A stretch of DNA of 64,000 bases from Opitutaceae bacterium (lineage in GTDB: Bacteria; Verrucomicrobiota; Verrucomicrobiia; Opitutales; Opitutaceae). Below are positions 10,716 to 19,573 of this stretch, in pieces. Location: NCBI GenBank assembly GCA_024233285.1, contig JACKPU010000008.1:73530-137529 (forward strand), given 5' to 3'. The translations under genes were made by a program, and so were the position numbers. Within the stretch, counting starts at the first letter, position 1. Every line of letters begins with the position of its first letter. The notes under the pieces were generated by a model. The model saw only the letters and a list, made by a program, of their open reading frames with translations. It had not been told where the DNA came from and made no database searches.

Positions 10716-11347
10716 AAAACGGTTTCTTGTTCTTCTTCGGTTTATTTTTTGCTCTCGCGCTTTCATGGGCCGGGCTCGTCTTGGGCACCAATGCTCAACT
10801 CGGTGATTTGAGCCCGCATTACGATGATCTCGAAGGAAAGTCGTTTCCCGAGCGCGCGAACGGTATCGCCGCCCGTGGTGGGCTCGTTTACAAAGATCTT
10901 GGTTGTGCCTCCTGCCACACGCAACAGGTGCGCCGTGCAGATTACGGTGCCGATCAAGCCCGAGGGTGGGGAGATCGCCAGAGTGTGGCGCGTGATTACG
11001 TATACCAGAATCCTCCGATGCTCGGCACAAGTCGGACCGGCCCTGATCTGGCCAACTATGGCTCCCGGGCCGAGGCCGCCGGGAAGTCGCTCGCGGAGGT
11101 TCTCGCTGATCTCTACAACGGCAGCGAAGGCATGCCGGCCTACCGCTTCCTCTTTGAGACCCGCAAAATCGTGGGCGAACCCTCCGCTAAAGCGTTGGCT
11201 GGAGTGGCTCCTGCCGGTTATGAATTGGTTCCCACGGAGCGTGCGGAAACCCTCGCCGCCTACCTCTTGAGCTTGAAACAAACCTATGCATTCGCTGAGG
11301 CCGCTCCTTACGAGGCCGACGACAGCAAGGAAGGAGCCAACGAATGA
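10712..11347 (+). CDS. CcoO-like membrane-anchored monoheme cytochrome c
   Basis: The 211-residue protein has an N-terminal membrane helix (residues 3-24) and one heme c site, CASCHTQQVR, followed by a CcoO-style segment (RGWGDRQSVARDY, then RTGPDLANYG) and a likely Met ligand in GMPAY. This is the CcoO domain architecture seen in the fused CcoNO oxidase of this window, but here it is a separate protein paired with a CcoN homologue that has lost its histidines. It overlaps genes on both sides by four bases, so all three proteins should be made in step. It probably relays electrons from alternative complex III. Confidence 0.86.
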   Translation: MKNGFLFFFGLFFALALSWAGLVLGTNAQLGDLSPHYDDLEGKSFPERANGIAARGGLVYKDLGCASCHTQQVRRADYGADQARGWGDRQSVARDYVYQNPPMLGTSRTGPDLANYGSRAEAAGKSLAEVLADLYNGSEGMPAYRFLFETRKIVGEPSAKALAGVAPAGYELVPTERAETLAAYLLSLKQTYAFAEAAPYEADDSKEGANE

Positions 11348-12006
11348 GCACCAATCCCTCTAACGATCCTCGTCTGGCACAGGCTTCGGCCACCGATGAG
11401 AGCTTGGTTTCCGCCCACGATAAGGCTGCGGACGGTTCGCCCGACTCCCATGCCAATTATCGCATGTTGCCCTTGGTCTTGTTGTTCGTCTTGTCAGGCT
11501 TGATCTTTTATGCAGGCACCTACCTGCATCGCTATTCCGGCAATTTCAGCTCCGAAGTCTTCGACGAACGCATGCTTCCGGGATCTGGTGAAGTGCAAGT
11601 GGTCCAAATTGACCCGTTGGTGCTCGGCAAGAAGCAATATGCTGCAGCGTGCGTCACCTGTCACATGCCAAATGGTCAAGGTTTGCCCAACGTCTATCCG
11701 CCGCTGGCGGGTTCCGAATGGGTGACCGGTTCGGAAGAACGTCTCATCAGTATCGTGCTGCATGGCTTGAAAGGACCGATCACGGTTAAGGGCAACACTT
11801 ACAATGCCGCCATGCCCGCATTCGGCCAAGTTGCCGGAGGAGGATACAATTGGAGCGATGAGAAAATCGCTGCCGTATTGACCTACATTCGCCAAGAGTG
11901 GGGTAACGCGGCCGGTCCGATCGAAACGGCGAAAGTCACTGAATTGCGTCTCAAGGAAGCGGGTCGCAAGGAGTGGACCGAGGCTGAATTGCTCGAACTG
12001 CCTTGA
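11344..12006 (+). CDS. membrane-anchored monoheme cytochrome c
   Basis: The 220-residue protein starts with about 40 polar residues, then one membrane helix (about residues 40-57), then a class I cytochrome c domain with CVTCHMPNGQGLP and a Met ligand region NAAMPAFGQ. The motif YPPLAGSEWV is typical of cytochrome c domains attached to oxidases. As last gene of the act operon it is the likely electron exit from complex III or the CcoN/O-like pair. The N-terminus is cytoplasmic by the positive-inside rule. The reaction partner is inferred from context only. Confidence 0.85.
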   Translation: MSTNPSNDPRLAQASATDESLVSAHDKAADGSPDSHANYRMLPLVLLFVLSGLIFYAGTYLHRYSGNFSSEVFDERMLPGSGEVQVVQIDPLVLGKKQYAAACVTCHMPNGQGLPNVYPPLAGSEWVTGSEERLISIVLHGLKGPITVKGNTYNAAMPAFGQVAGGGYNWSDEKIAAVLTYIRQEWGNAAGPIETAKVTELRLKEAGRKEWTEAELLELP

Positions 12007-12030
12007 GCAGACGTCAGGGTATTTGCAACA

Positions 12031-12060
12031 AAAGGCCGCCGTTACTTGGCGGCCTTTTTC
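12031..12060 (+). terminator. intrinsic terminator, end of act operon, bidirectional
   Basis: A ten-base-pair stem (AAAGGCCGCC with GGCGGCCTTT) closes a seven-base loop and is followed by a short T run on the plus strand. On the minus strand it also ends in a T run, just beyond the hldD stop, so it can serve both converging operons. Confidence 0.88.
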
Positions 12061-13057
12061 ACTCCCCGAGTTTCTTGCCCGGCACGAGTGCGTTCTGCAC
12101 GTAATCGCGCACGGCGTCGGCCAAAGGTGTCATCGGACGCGTGTAACCGCTGTCGCGCAATTTGCCGACATCCGCCTTGGTGTAATACTGATATTTACCC
12201 TTCAGGACTTCAGGCATGTCGATGAAGTCGATCTGTGGATCGCGGTTCAACGCGCTGAAAATGGCGCGGGTGAGGGTCAGCCAGGTATTGGCTTCTCCTG
12301 AACCGAGATTGAAAAGCCCGTTGGCCTGCACACCGGCTTCCGCGAAGTGCAGGGTCATTTCGACCGCATCCTTCACATAAAGAAAATCACGCATCTGTTC
12401 TCCGTCCTTGTAGTCGGGATGATAGCTTTTGAAGAGTCCGACCCGGCCGGTGGTTTCGATTTGTTGGTAGGCCTTGTTCACGAGTGAACGCATGTCGCCT
12501 TTGTGGTCTTCGTTGGGGCCGTAGACGTTGAAATACTTTACGCCGACGATGCGTTTCAACCAGCCTTGGCGTTGGGCATGCAAATCGAAGAGGTGCTTCG
12601 AGTAGCCATACATGTTCAGGGGGCGCAGCCGGGCGATGTTTTCATCGCGATCGTCCATCCCTTGCGCGCCATCTCCATAGGTGGCGGCCGAAGAGGCATA
12701 CACGAACCGCGTGTCATGCTCGAGCGCCCATAACGCCAGTTCCTTCGTGTAGGCATAGTTGTTGTCGATCAGGTAGCTGGCGTCTTTTTCAGTGGTGGCC
12801 GAGCACGCTCCCAAGTGAAACGCGGCGGAAATCTTTCCGAAACTGGAGCCTTTCGCACTGATGCGCTGACGAAACTCGGAGGCTTCCACGTAGTCGGCGA
12901 ATTTGAGCGGCACGAGGTTTTTCCATTTTTCGTCCTGTCCAAGCATGTCGGTCACTATGATGTCCGTTACTCCACGCTGATTTAGCGCCCAGATTAAGGC
13001 GCTGCCGATGAAGCCGGCACCACCGGTGACGAGGATGCGTCCGTTAAGTGCAGTCAT
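12059..13057 (-). CDS. hldD: ADP-L-glycero-D-manno-heptose 6-epimerase
   Basis: This 332-residue extended short-chain dehydrogenase has an N-terminal NAD(P)-binding motif GGAGFIG and the catalytic YGYSK. The segments KYFNVYGPNEDHKGDMRS and LGACSATTEKD are hallmarks of HldD/RfaD, which inverts C6'' of ADP-heptose for LPS inner core. It implies a heptose-containing LPS. The start overlaps the proC stop (ATGA), making it the last gene of the rluB-to-hldD operon. Confidence 0.93.
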   Translation of the reverse strand: MTALNGRILVTGGAGFIGSALIWALNQRGVTDIIVTDMLGQDEKWKNLVPLKFADYVEASEFRQRISAKGSSFGKISAAFHLGACSATTEKDASYLIDNNYAYTKELALWALEHDTRFVYASSAATYGDGAQGMDDRDENIARLRPLNMYGYSKHLFDLHAQRQGWLKRIVGVKYFNVYGPNEDHKGDMRSLVNKAYQQIETTGRVGLFKSYHPDYKDGEQMRDFLYVKDAVEMTLHFAEAGVQANGLFNLGSGEANTWLTLTRAIFSALNRDPQIDFIDMPEVLKGKYQYYTKADVGKLRDSGYTRPMTPLADAVRDYVQNALVPGKKLGE

Positions 13058-13860
13058 GATTCTTGGGAGATTTCCTCCGCGCGGGCTTTGGCGGCAAGCA
13101 CGGTTTTGGTCACAAGTGATCGAAAACCGCCGGCTTTGAGCACGTTCAGTCCGGCCAGTGTCGTGCCGTTGGGCGAGGTGACCTGGTCGCGCAGTCGATC
13201 CGGGCTTTCGCCGGTGCGGGCCAAAAGCCGCGCCGACCCCAACAACGTTTCAATGACGAGCAACCGGGCTTGCTCCGCCGTCAAACCGGCGTTTTGGGCG
13301 GCCTCTTGCAGGGCGGCCGCAAACTCGAAGACATAACCTGGTCCGCTGCCGCTGACGGCGGTGATGGCGTCGAGTTTGCTCTCGGTGGTCTCAAGCTCTC
13401 GCCCCAAAGCTCCCAATAGATCATGCACAGCCTTGCGATCGCCCTCAGTCAACGGTCTGGCCGCACACCATCCGGTAATGCCGGCGCCGATTCGCCCCGG
13501 GGTGTTCGGCATGGTGCGGACCCAGTTGCGCGCCGCGGGAAAAACAGTCTGCAAGCGCGCGAGCGTTTTGCCGGACAGAACGGAAAGCACGAGTTTTCCG
13601 GCGGTGAGTTCGCGCCATGTGGCGTCGAGCCCGCTAAGGTGTTGGGGCTTGAAAGCCACGACGAGCAAATCGGCATCATGCATCAGGTCCGCAGGCGCGG
13701 TGGCTTGTCGAATGCCGGCCGATTGAGCCAAAACGGCCGCGGATTTGCCGCTGGCGGTGTAGCACGCAATATCTTCCGGCGGTGAAACCTGCTTCGCAAT
13801 CAGTCCTTGGACCATCGCCGCGGCCATGTTGCCGGCCCCGAGAAAGGCGATCTTACTCAT
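13054..13860 (-). CDS. proC: pyrroline-5-carboxylate reductase
   Basis: The 268-residue enzyme has the N-terminal Rossmann motif FLGAGNMA and the C-terminal helical domain signature VSGSGPGYVFEF. It reduces pyrroline-5-carboxylate to proline with NAD(P)H in the cytoplasm. Length matches the family. It overlaps the upstream REC-kinase gene by 8 bases and the downstream hldD by four. Confidence 0.93.
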   Translation of the reverse strand: MSKIAFLGAGNMAAAMVQGLIAKQVSPPEDIACYTASGKSAAVLAQSAGIRQATAPADLMHDADLLVVAFKPQHLSGLDATWRELTAGKLVLSVLSGKTLARLQTVFPAARNWVRTMPNTPGRIGAGITGWCAARPLTEGDRKAVHDLLGALGRELETTESKLDAITAVSGSGPGYVFEFAAALQEAAQNAGLTAEQARLLVIETLLGSARLLARTGESPDRLRDQVTSPNGTTLAGLNVLKAGGFRSLVTKTVLAAKARAEEISQES

Positions 13861-14995
13861 CGTGCGGCGTGTTCTTGGGTATGCGCTTGGTCACCGGATG
13901 CACCAACACGGCCTGGGCGCCGCCGCCGGGGCGATCATTGAGGGTGACTTCGCCGCCGAGATTGCGCAACGCGTGCCGTGCGACGGTCAAGCCCATGCCG
14001 ACTCCCACGGTATTCTTCGAACTGATGAACGGCTCAAAAGCGTGGTCCCGAATCTCCGGATCGATGCCACGGCCGTGGTCTTCGACGGTAATTTGCACGA
14101 GCTCACCTTCATTGGGTCGGGAGACGAGCGCGGTGGAAATGACAACGGGGCGGGGCTCGCCCGGCCGGTTGTCGTAGCTTTCCCAAGCATTCATCATCAC
14201 CTTGGCCAGGACTTCCTCAAAGATTTCGAAATTGCTGTCGATGAGCATGTCGCCGAGCGGGTTGTTGATCGTGACCTCGGGGGTGATGCGATATTCGTTT
14301 TGAAAGCGGGTGATTCCGCCTTCGATGAGTTGCTGCAACTTGGCCTTGGTGAGCGGCGGGCGCGTTTTGACGACGAGTGAACTGAGCTGCTTGATGATTG
14401 AGACGATGCGTTGGACGGCGTCTTCGACATGCTGGGCGTTTTTGCGGACTTGATCGGGCTTGTCGTAGTAGGCCTTGACCAAATCGAGGTAGCCGATGAC
14501 CACGCCGAGCAGGTTGTTCAAGTTATGGGCGATGCCCTGGGTGACGGCACCGATGGTGGCGGCGCGGCGTGCCTCAACCAAACGGCGCTGCAGGTCAACC
14601 ATCTCGCGATTGATGGCGACGAAGCGCAATTGGGTTTGCACGCGTGCAAGAGTTTCATCCAAGTCGATCGGCTTCGTGATGTAATCGACTGCGCCGACCC
14701 CAAGACCCTCGAGTTTGCCCTCCTTGGACGTGCGCGCGGTGATGAAGATCACGGGAATGGAACGCGTCTCCTCGTTGGACTGCAACCGCTGGCAAACCTC
14801 GATGCCGTCCATATCCGGCATCATGACGTCGAGCAGGATCAGGTCCGGCTTTTCGGCGGCGACCGATTTGAGGGCTTCGATGCCGTTGTAGGCAGTGGTG
14901 ACCCGGATGCCTTCACGCTCCAGTTTACGCTTCAACAACTGGACGTTGATGGGCTGGTCATCTACCACCAAAATGTTCGGCGAAGCCATGGGCAT
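13853..14995 (-). CDS. response regulator-histidine kinase fusion (REC first)
   Basis: The protein starts with a receiver domain (VVDDQP, LLDVMMPDMDG with D56 as phosphoacceptor, TKPI) over residues 5-125, then a linker helix and a kinase module with an unusual H-box, GIAHNLNNLLG (H157), and an HATPase domain ending GVGMGLTVARHAL. There is no membrane segment, so it is cytoplasmic and may receive phosphate from another kinase. The REC-kinase order is the reverse of usual hybrids. ATG 14995 is chosen over the TTG at 15001; ATG 14989 is also possible. The stimulus is unknown. Confidence 0.85.
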   Translation of the reverse strand: MPMASPNILVVDDQPINVQLLKRKLEREGIRVTTAYNGIEALKSVAAEKPDLILLDVMMPDMDGIEVCQRLQSNEETRSIPVIFITARTSKEGKLEGLGVGAVDYITKPIDLDETLARVQTQLRFVAINREMVDLQRRLVEARRAATIGAVTQGIAHNLNNLLGVVIGYLDLVKAYYDKPDQVRKNAQHVEDAVQRIVSIIKQLSSLVVKTRPPLTKAKLQQLIEGGITRFQNEYRITPEVTINNPLGDMLIDSNFEIFEEVLAKVMMNAWESYDNRPGEPRPVVISTALVSRPNEGELVQITVEDHGRGIDPEIRDHAFEPFISSKNTVGVGMGLTVARHALRNLGGEVTLNDRPGGGAQAVLVHPVTKRIPKNTPHDE

Positions 14996-15043
14996 GAGCA
15001 AAGGGTTTGGCTACGGAGTGGCAATCCCCTTTGGTGACATCGC

Positions 15044-15919
15044 TCAGGCCGCGCTGCGTTGGCGGTGCGCCTTGACCGTATTGCTCATCAACATCGCCAC
15101 GGTCATGGGACCGACTCCGCCGGGCACGGGGGTGATCTTGCCGGCCAGTTCGGCCACGCCGGCAAAATCGACATCGCCGGTGAGACGGTAGCCGCTCTTT
15201 TTGGCGGCGTCTTCGACACGGTTGATGCCGACATCAATGACTACAACGCCGGGTTTGACCATGTCACGGGTCACGAAGTTCGGGCGGCCGATGGCAGCGA
15301 TCAATACATCCGCCTGGCGGGTGATCGCCGGCAGGTCGGCGGTGCCGGAATGGCAGACGGTGACGGTGCCGTTGGCGCCTGCCTTTTTCTGCAGTGCGAG
15401 CAAAGCCACGGGCTTGCCGACGAGCAGACTGCGACCGATGACGACGACATGCTTGCCTTTCAAATCAACGTTGCTGCGGGCGAGCAGCGCCATGATTCCG
15501 GCGGGGGTGCACGAGACGAAACCGGTGTCGTCGTCTTGCGCGACTTTGCCGAGGTTCATCGTGCCGAGCCCGTCCACATCTTTGGCCGGGGAGATACGGC
15601 GGAAAATCAGCAGTTCGTCGATCTGCTTCGGCATGGGGGACTGCACGAGAATGCCATCGACCGTGTCGTCTGCATTGAGCTCGTCGATGACCTTTTCCAA
15701 GTCCGCGTGCGGGATATCCACGGGCGGCAGGATGATGCGGCTTTCAATGCCGATCTCGGCCGCGGTCTTTTCCTTTTTGCGCACATAGGAAACCGACGCA
15801 GGATCGTCTCCGACGCGGACTAGGGCGATGCAAGGCTTGCGACCGGTGATGGCGGCGACTTCGGCCTTGAGCTCGGCAATTATGGTGGAGGCGATTTGGT
15901 TTCCGTCGATCAGTTCCAT
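15044..15919 (-). CDS. folD: bifunctional methylenetetrahydrofolate dehydrogenase/cyclohydrolase
   Basis: About 291 residues with FolD signatures: the catalytic lysine region SYVRKKEKTA, VQSPMPKQID, the NADP site GRSLLVGKP and the C-terminal PGGVGPMT. It interconverts methylene- and formyl-tetrahydrofolate. ATG 15919 (MELIDGN) fits family N-termini better than the TTG at 15937. It lies in the minus-strand operon between the SH3 protein and the REC-kinase gene. Confidence 0.94.
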   Translation of the reverse strand: MELIDGNQIASTIIAELKAEVAAITGRKPCIALVRVGDDPASVSYVRKKEKTAAEIGIESRIILPPVDIPHADLEKVIDELNADDTVDGILVQSPMPKQIDELLIFRRISPAKDVDGLGTMNLGKVAQDDDTGFVSCTPAGIMALLARSNVDLKGKHVVVIGRSLLVGKPVALLALQKKAGANGTVTVCHSGTADLPAITRQADVLIAAIGRPNFVTRDMVKPGVVVIDVGINRVEDAAKKSGYRLTGDVDFAGVAELAGKITPVPGGVGPMTVAMLMSNTVKAHRQRSAA

Positions 15920-15942
15920 GAAAATCGGACTGGGCAAAAGGG

Positions 15943-16746
15943 TTATTTCAAACGCAGGCTTTCAACCTTGATCACGATGTTTTTCCCATCGGGCAAAGCG
16001 GTGGGCACGCCGTAGACGACGACTTCGCGGTCGGTGTATTTTTCAATCTGTTCGGTGAGCAGCAATTTGGAGATGTCGAGGTAGGCGTAACGCACGCCGG
16101 CGGCATCGTTGATCTGCCAGTCATAGGGCCGGCGCGGCGTGAAGGGCCGGCGGGTGGAGACAAATTTCCCTTGGAAGAGACGCGGCAAAATCACCCCGTC
16201 GGAACCGGTCGATTGGTAGTTGCGGACCGGGGCGGGGTTGCTCATCACCGGTGGCGGGGTGCTGGCGGTCTGGGCCGGCACATCGACCAAGGTGGGCGCG
16301 TTGGTGTTGATCGGTGCCGAACCGGCGGCCTGCACATAGCCGACGACTTTCTTCTCGAGGTTGATTTGCGTCCATTTGCCGTGAAGTCCGGTGATGGTGG
16401 TCTTGTCACCGGCGTCCATGATGGCGAGCACACCGGAATCATTGGCCGGCTTGAGATAGATGCTGGAGCCGGCTTTGACGCGCAGTCCTTTATCGATGTC
16501 GCTGTTGCGCACATAGCCTTCGAATGGTCCTGCGATTTGCACCGCCTGCCAGCCGGCCGGGGTGGCGGCCATGATTTCGACCGGAGCGGGTTCAGGTTCG
16601 GTTCCCGGCGCCAGCACTTTGAGCACTGCGGCGTTTGAGTTGGGTTGGGTGTGGACGGCCGTGGGCGTCTTCAACGGCGCGGCATGGGCGATCAATCCGG
16701 TCAGCCCCAGGGAAATCAGGAGGAAAAAAGGCTTAGTCATTGGCAT
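15943..16746 (-). CDS. exported SH3-like domain protein
   Basis: The product has a signal peptide (KPFFLLISLGLTGLIAHAAP) and two bacterial SH3-like segments: one from about residue 25 (AVHTQPNSNAAVLKVL) and one from about 85 (SIYLKPANDSGVLAIM). A Pro-rich linker follows, then a C-terminal domain with YAYLDISKLLL and EKYTDREVVVYG. SH3-like repeats in exported bacterial proteins usually bind peptidoglycan or ligands, so an envelope role is likely. Starts at 16746 or 16740 are equally possible; both overlap the rluB end. The true function is unknown. Confidence 0.75.
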   Translation of the reverse strand: MPMTKPFFLLISLGLTGLIAHAAPLKTPTAVHTQPNSNAAVLKVLAPGTEPEPAPVEIMAATPAGWQAVQIAGPFEGYVRNSDIDKGLRVKAGSSIYLKPANDSGVLAIMDAGDKTTITGLHGKWTQINLEKKVVGYVQAAGSAPINTNAPTLVDVPAQTASTPPPVMSNPAPVRNYQSTGSDGVILPRLFQGKFVSTRRPFTPRRPYDWQINDAAGVRYAYLDISKLLLTEQIEKYTDREVVVYGVPTALPDGKNIVIKVESLRLK

Positions 16747-17518
16747 CGGCGGTTCTTGATTTTTGCTGCCCGGCAAATGGGCGGGGCACTTTGAAGAGTA
16801 ATGAGATGTCCTTGCTAGAAAGTTGTTTCATGGCACGCAACGGGATTCCCTTCAAACGCAGCGCGCCAATTTGGTAACGCCGCAAACGCTTCACTTCGTG
16901 TCGCAGAGTCATAAAAAGTTGGCGGATCTCGCGCTTTTTTCCGTGATGCATGTGCACATCCAGGCTGGTCGAGGCCTTTGACCGACCTGGATTGACCAGG
17001 GCGGCGTATTCAACCTTGAGGCGCTCGCCCTCGATGACCACGCCTTTGAGCAATTGCCCGAGCCGACTGGCGGGGTAGGCGTCCTTGAGAATGACGTGGT
17101 AGCGTTTGACGATCGTGTTGGACGGATGCATCAGCCGGTTGGCCAGATCGCCGTCGGTAGTCAGAATGACGAGCCCTTCACTGTCCTTGTCGAGGCGCCC
17201 GGCGCAGAAGAAACGGTAGCGCGCCAGCTCTCGGGGCAGCAGGTCGAAAATCGTGGCTGGATTATGCGGATCGTCGTTGGAGCAAACCAAGCCGCGGGGC
17301 TTGTGCACCGCGAGGGTGAGCTTGGGTTGGGTCTGCTGGACGGACTTCCCAAGCACCGTGATCTTGTCGCTGCCAGGGTCGATTTTTTGGCCTAAGGTTG
17401 CCATCGTGCCGTTCACCCATACTTCGCCCTCTGCGATCAGGGTTTCGGCCGCGCGACGGGAACAGATGCCGGCGTCAGCCAGGTATTTTTGCAGGCGGAT
17501 GGGTTCGTTTTGCCTCAT
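16733..17518 (-). CDS. 23S rRNA pseudouridine synthase, RluB/RsuA family
   Basis: From ATG 17518 the protein has 261 residues: an N-terminal S4 RNA-binding domain (RLQKYLADAGICSRRAAE) and an RsuA-type catalytic domain with GRLDKDSEGLVILT, whose Asp is the nucleophile, and HGKKREIRQLF. It converts a uridine of rRNA to pseudouridine. RluB is the likeliest subgroup, but RsuA, RluE or RluF types are hard to separate by eye. An upstream TTG at 17587 would add an unconserved N-terminus and is rejected. Confidence 0.88.
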   Translation of the reverse strand: MRQNEPIRLQKYLADAGICSRRAAETLIAEGEVWVNGTMATLGQKIDPGSDKITVLGKSVQQTQPKLTLAVHKPRGLVCSNDDPHNPATIFDLLPRELARYRFFCAGRLDKDSEGLVILTTDGDLANRLMHPSNTIVKRYHVILKDAYPASRLGQLLKGVVIEGERLKVEYAALVNPGRSKASTSLDVHMHHGKKREIRQLFMTLRHEVKRLRRYQIGALRLKGIPLRAMKQLSSKDISLLFKVPRPFAGQQKSRTADAND

Positions 17519-17612
17519 GGACGGGGGCAGTTGGCGAGAAATATGCGCCGGGCGCAAGCCCCCGAAACAAATGCTTGCGGAGTCCAATCATGGCGCGCTT
17601 CATCCGGGCAGC

Positions 17613-18779
17613 ATGTCAGAGGGAAATCAAGCAACTGCAGCCTACTCAAAAGACAACCCGTATTCGGCCCGAGTGGTCGAGAATCGGGTGCTTAATCGTC
17701 CCGGTTCGGCCAAGGAAACCCGTCATTTCGTGGTGGATTTGGGCGACAGCGGCCTTGTCTACAAAGCGGGAGACTCGTTGGGGGTTTATTCCACCAATCG
17801 AGCTTCCGAAGTGGATGAAATCATCCAATTGCTGGGCGCAACGGGTGACGAGTTGGTGACCCCGCTGCGTGCGCCAGCACCTTTGCCGTTGCGCGAGGCC
17901 CTCTCCACTGGTCTCGATCTCGATGGCCCGACCAAGAAAATGGTCGAAATGGTGGCGTCGAAGGTCACCGATGACGATCAAAAGGCGCAATTGGAAGGCT
18001 TGTTGCAGCCCGAAGCCAAGGAACAGCTCGACGACTTTCTCTACAACCGGAGCTTCGTCGATTTTCTTGCTGAGTATCCGACGGCCAAATTCGACCCCCA
18101 GGAGTTGGTCGGCTTGATGCGCCGCTTGATGCCGCGGTTGTATTCCATCGCCTCTTCGCCGCGAGTTTATCCGAACCAGATTCACCTCACCGTAGCCGTG
18201 GTGCGTTACAACACCAACAATCGTGACCGCGTCGGTGTCTGTTCGTCGTTTCTGTCCGATCGGGTTGATGTGGGCCACACTCCGGTGCCGGTATTCGTGT
18301 CCCATTCGCATTTTGGGCCGCCGGAAGACGGGGCCAAGGATTGCATCATGATTGGCCCAGGCACGGGCATCGCGCCGTTCCGCGCCTTTGTGCAGGATCG
18401 CGTGGCGTCAGGTGCGACCGGACGCAATTGGGTATTTTTTGGCGACCAAAAGAAGGCGGCCGACTACCTCTACGAAGAAGAGTGGAATGATTATACCGCC
18501 AAGAATCAGGTGCAACGGCTTGATCTGGCCTGGTCCCGCGATCAGGCGACCAAGATCTACGTGCAGGATCGCATGCGGGAAAACGCGGCCGATCTCTGGG
18601 CTTGGATCGATGGCGGCGCGCACTTTTATGTCTGTGGCGATGCCAAGCGCATGGCCAAGGATGTGGATGCGGCGTTGCACGAAATCATTGCGGTGCAGGG
18701 CGGCATGGACGCCGAGGCTGCGGTCGCTTACGTGAAGCAAATGAAAAAGGACAAGCGCTACCAGCGTGACGTCTATTGA
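17613..18779 (+). CDS. CysJ-like NADPH flavin reductase without flavodoxin domain
   Basis: From ATG 17613 the protein is 388 residues: an FAD-binding domain with helical insert (RLYSIASSP, GVCSSFL) and an NADPH-binding domain (GPGTGIAPFRAF, YVCGDAKRMAKDV), ending RYQRDVY as in sulfite reductase flavoprotein CysJ. The N-terminal FMN flavodoxin domain of CysJ is absent, and no sulfite reductase hemoprotein is adjacent. It probably passes electrons from NADPH to a separate flavodoxin, ferredoxin or reductase; the partner is unknown. The frame runs upstream to 17253, but that part overlaps rluB in antisense and is not family-like. Confidence 0.82.
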   Translation: MSEGNQATAAYSKDNPYSARVVENRVLNRPGSAKETRHFVVDLGDSGLVYKAGDSLGVYSTNRASEVDEIIQLLGATGDELVTPLRAPAPLPLREALSTGLDLDGPTKKMVEMVASKVTDDDQKAQLEGLLQPEAKEQLDDFLYNRSFVDFLAEYPTAKFDPQELVGLMRRLMPRLYSIASSPRVYPNQIHLTVAVVRYNTNNRDRVGVCSSFLSDRVDVGHTPVPVFVSHSHFGPPEDGAKDCIMIGPGTGIAPFRAFVQDRVASGATGRNWVFFGDQKKAADYLYEEEWNDYTAKNQVQRLDLAWSRDQATKIYVQDRMRENAADLWAWIDGGAHFYVCGDAKRMAKDVDAALHEIIAVQGGMDAEAAVAYVKQMKKDKRYQRDVY

Positions 18780-18793
18780 GTCCCCTAAACCCG

Positions 18794-19546
18794 ATGAGTT
18801 ATACCTTTAACAACAGAACGGCGCTGGTGACCGGTGCCGGCCGTGGCATTGGCAAGGCCATTGCTGAAACTTTGGCTAAGAATGGAGTCACCGTGATTTG
18901 TGTTTCCAAATCCGAGTCATCCTGTGGCGCGGTCGCGGATTCGATCAACGCGTCCGGCGGCAAAGCCAAGGCATTGGCGGTTGATGTGGCGGACGGGGCG
19001 GCGATCGCGGCCGCCGCGGAATCACTGCTCAAAGAATTCCCGACCATCGACATCCTCGTGAACAATGCCGGCATTACGCGTGACGGCCTCTTGTTTCGCA
19101 TGAGCGACGCCGATTGGAACGACGTCATCAATACGAACCTTTCGAGCTGCTTTCATTGGTGCAAGCACCTGACCCGTCCGATGACGCGCGCCCGCTGGGG
19201 ACGCATCATCAATATCGCTTCCGTCAGCGGCATCATGGGCAATGCCGGACAGGCGAATTATTCGGCGGCCAAGGCGGGCATGATCGGCCTGACCAAGACC
19301 CTTGCCCGCGAGTTCGCTTCGCGCAGTGTCACGGCCAACGTCGTCGCGCCCGGTTTCATCAAGACCGACATGACCAATGATTTCGTGAATAATCCCGAGG
19401 TTTCAGCGAAGATTTTGGAGGCCGTTCCTCTGAAACGATTTGGGGAGGCCGCCGACATTGCGAACATGACGGCCTTCCTCGCCTCGGAAGAATCCGGCTA
19501 TATTACGGGGCAAGTTTTTACCGTTGACGGCGGCATGGCGATGTGA
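18794..19546 (+). CDS. fabG: 3-oxoacyl-[acyl-carrier-protein] reductase
   Basis: From ATG 18794 this 250-residue short-chain dehydrogenase has the NADPH motif TGAGRGIG, NNAGITRDGL, the catalytic Ser in NIASVSG and YSAAK. It is FabG, reducing 3-oxoacyl-ACP in fatty acid elongation. The context fabG-acpP-fabF confirms the role. A TTG at 18776 inside the previous gene is a less likely start. Confidence 0.93.
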   Translation: MSYTFNNRTALVTGAGRGIGKAIAETLAKNGVTVICVSKSESSCGAVADSINASGGKAKALAVDVADGAAIAAAAESLLKEFPTIDILVNNAGITRDGLLFRMSDADWNDVINTNLSSCFHWCKHLTRPMTRARWGRIINIASVSGIMGNAGQANYSAAKAGMIGLTKTLAREFASRSVTANVVAPGFIKTDMTNDFVNNPEVSAKILEAVPLKRFGEAADIANMTAFLASEESGYITGQVFTVDGGMAM

Positions 19547-19573
19547 AGCCTGCTAACTCGTATTAACCACCAC

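Noticed and set aside
17253..17612. N-terminal flavodoxin domain of the CysJ-like protein
   Set aside because: The in-frame upstream region is antisense to rluB and shows none of the flavodoxin FMN-binding motifs.
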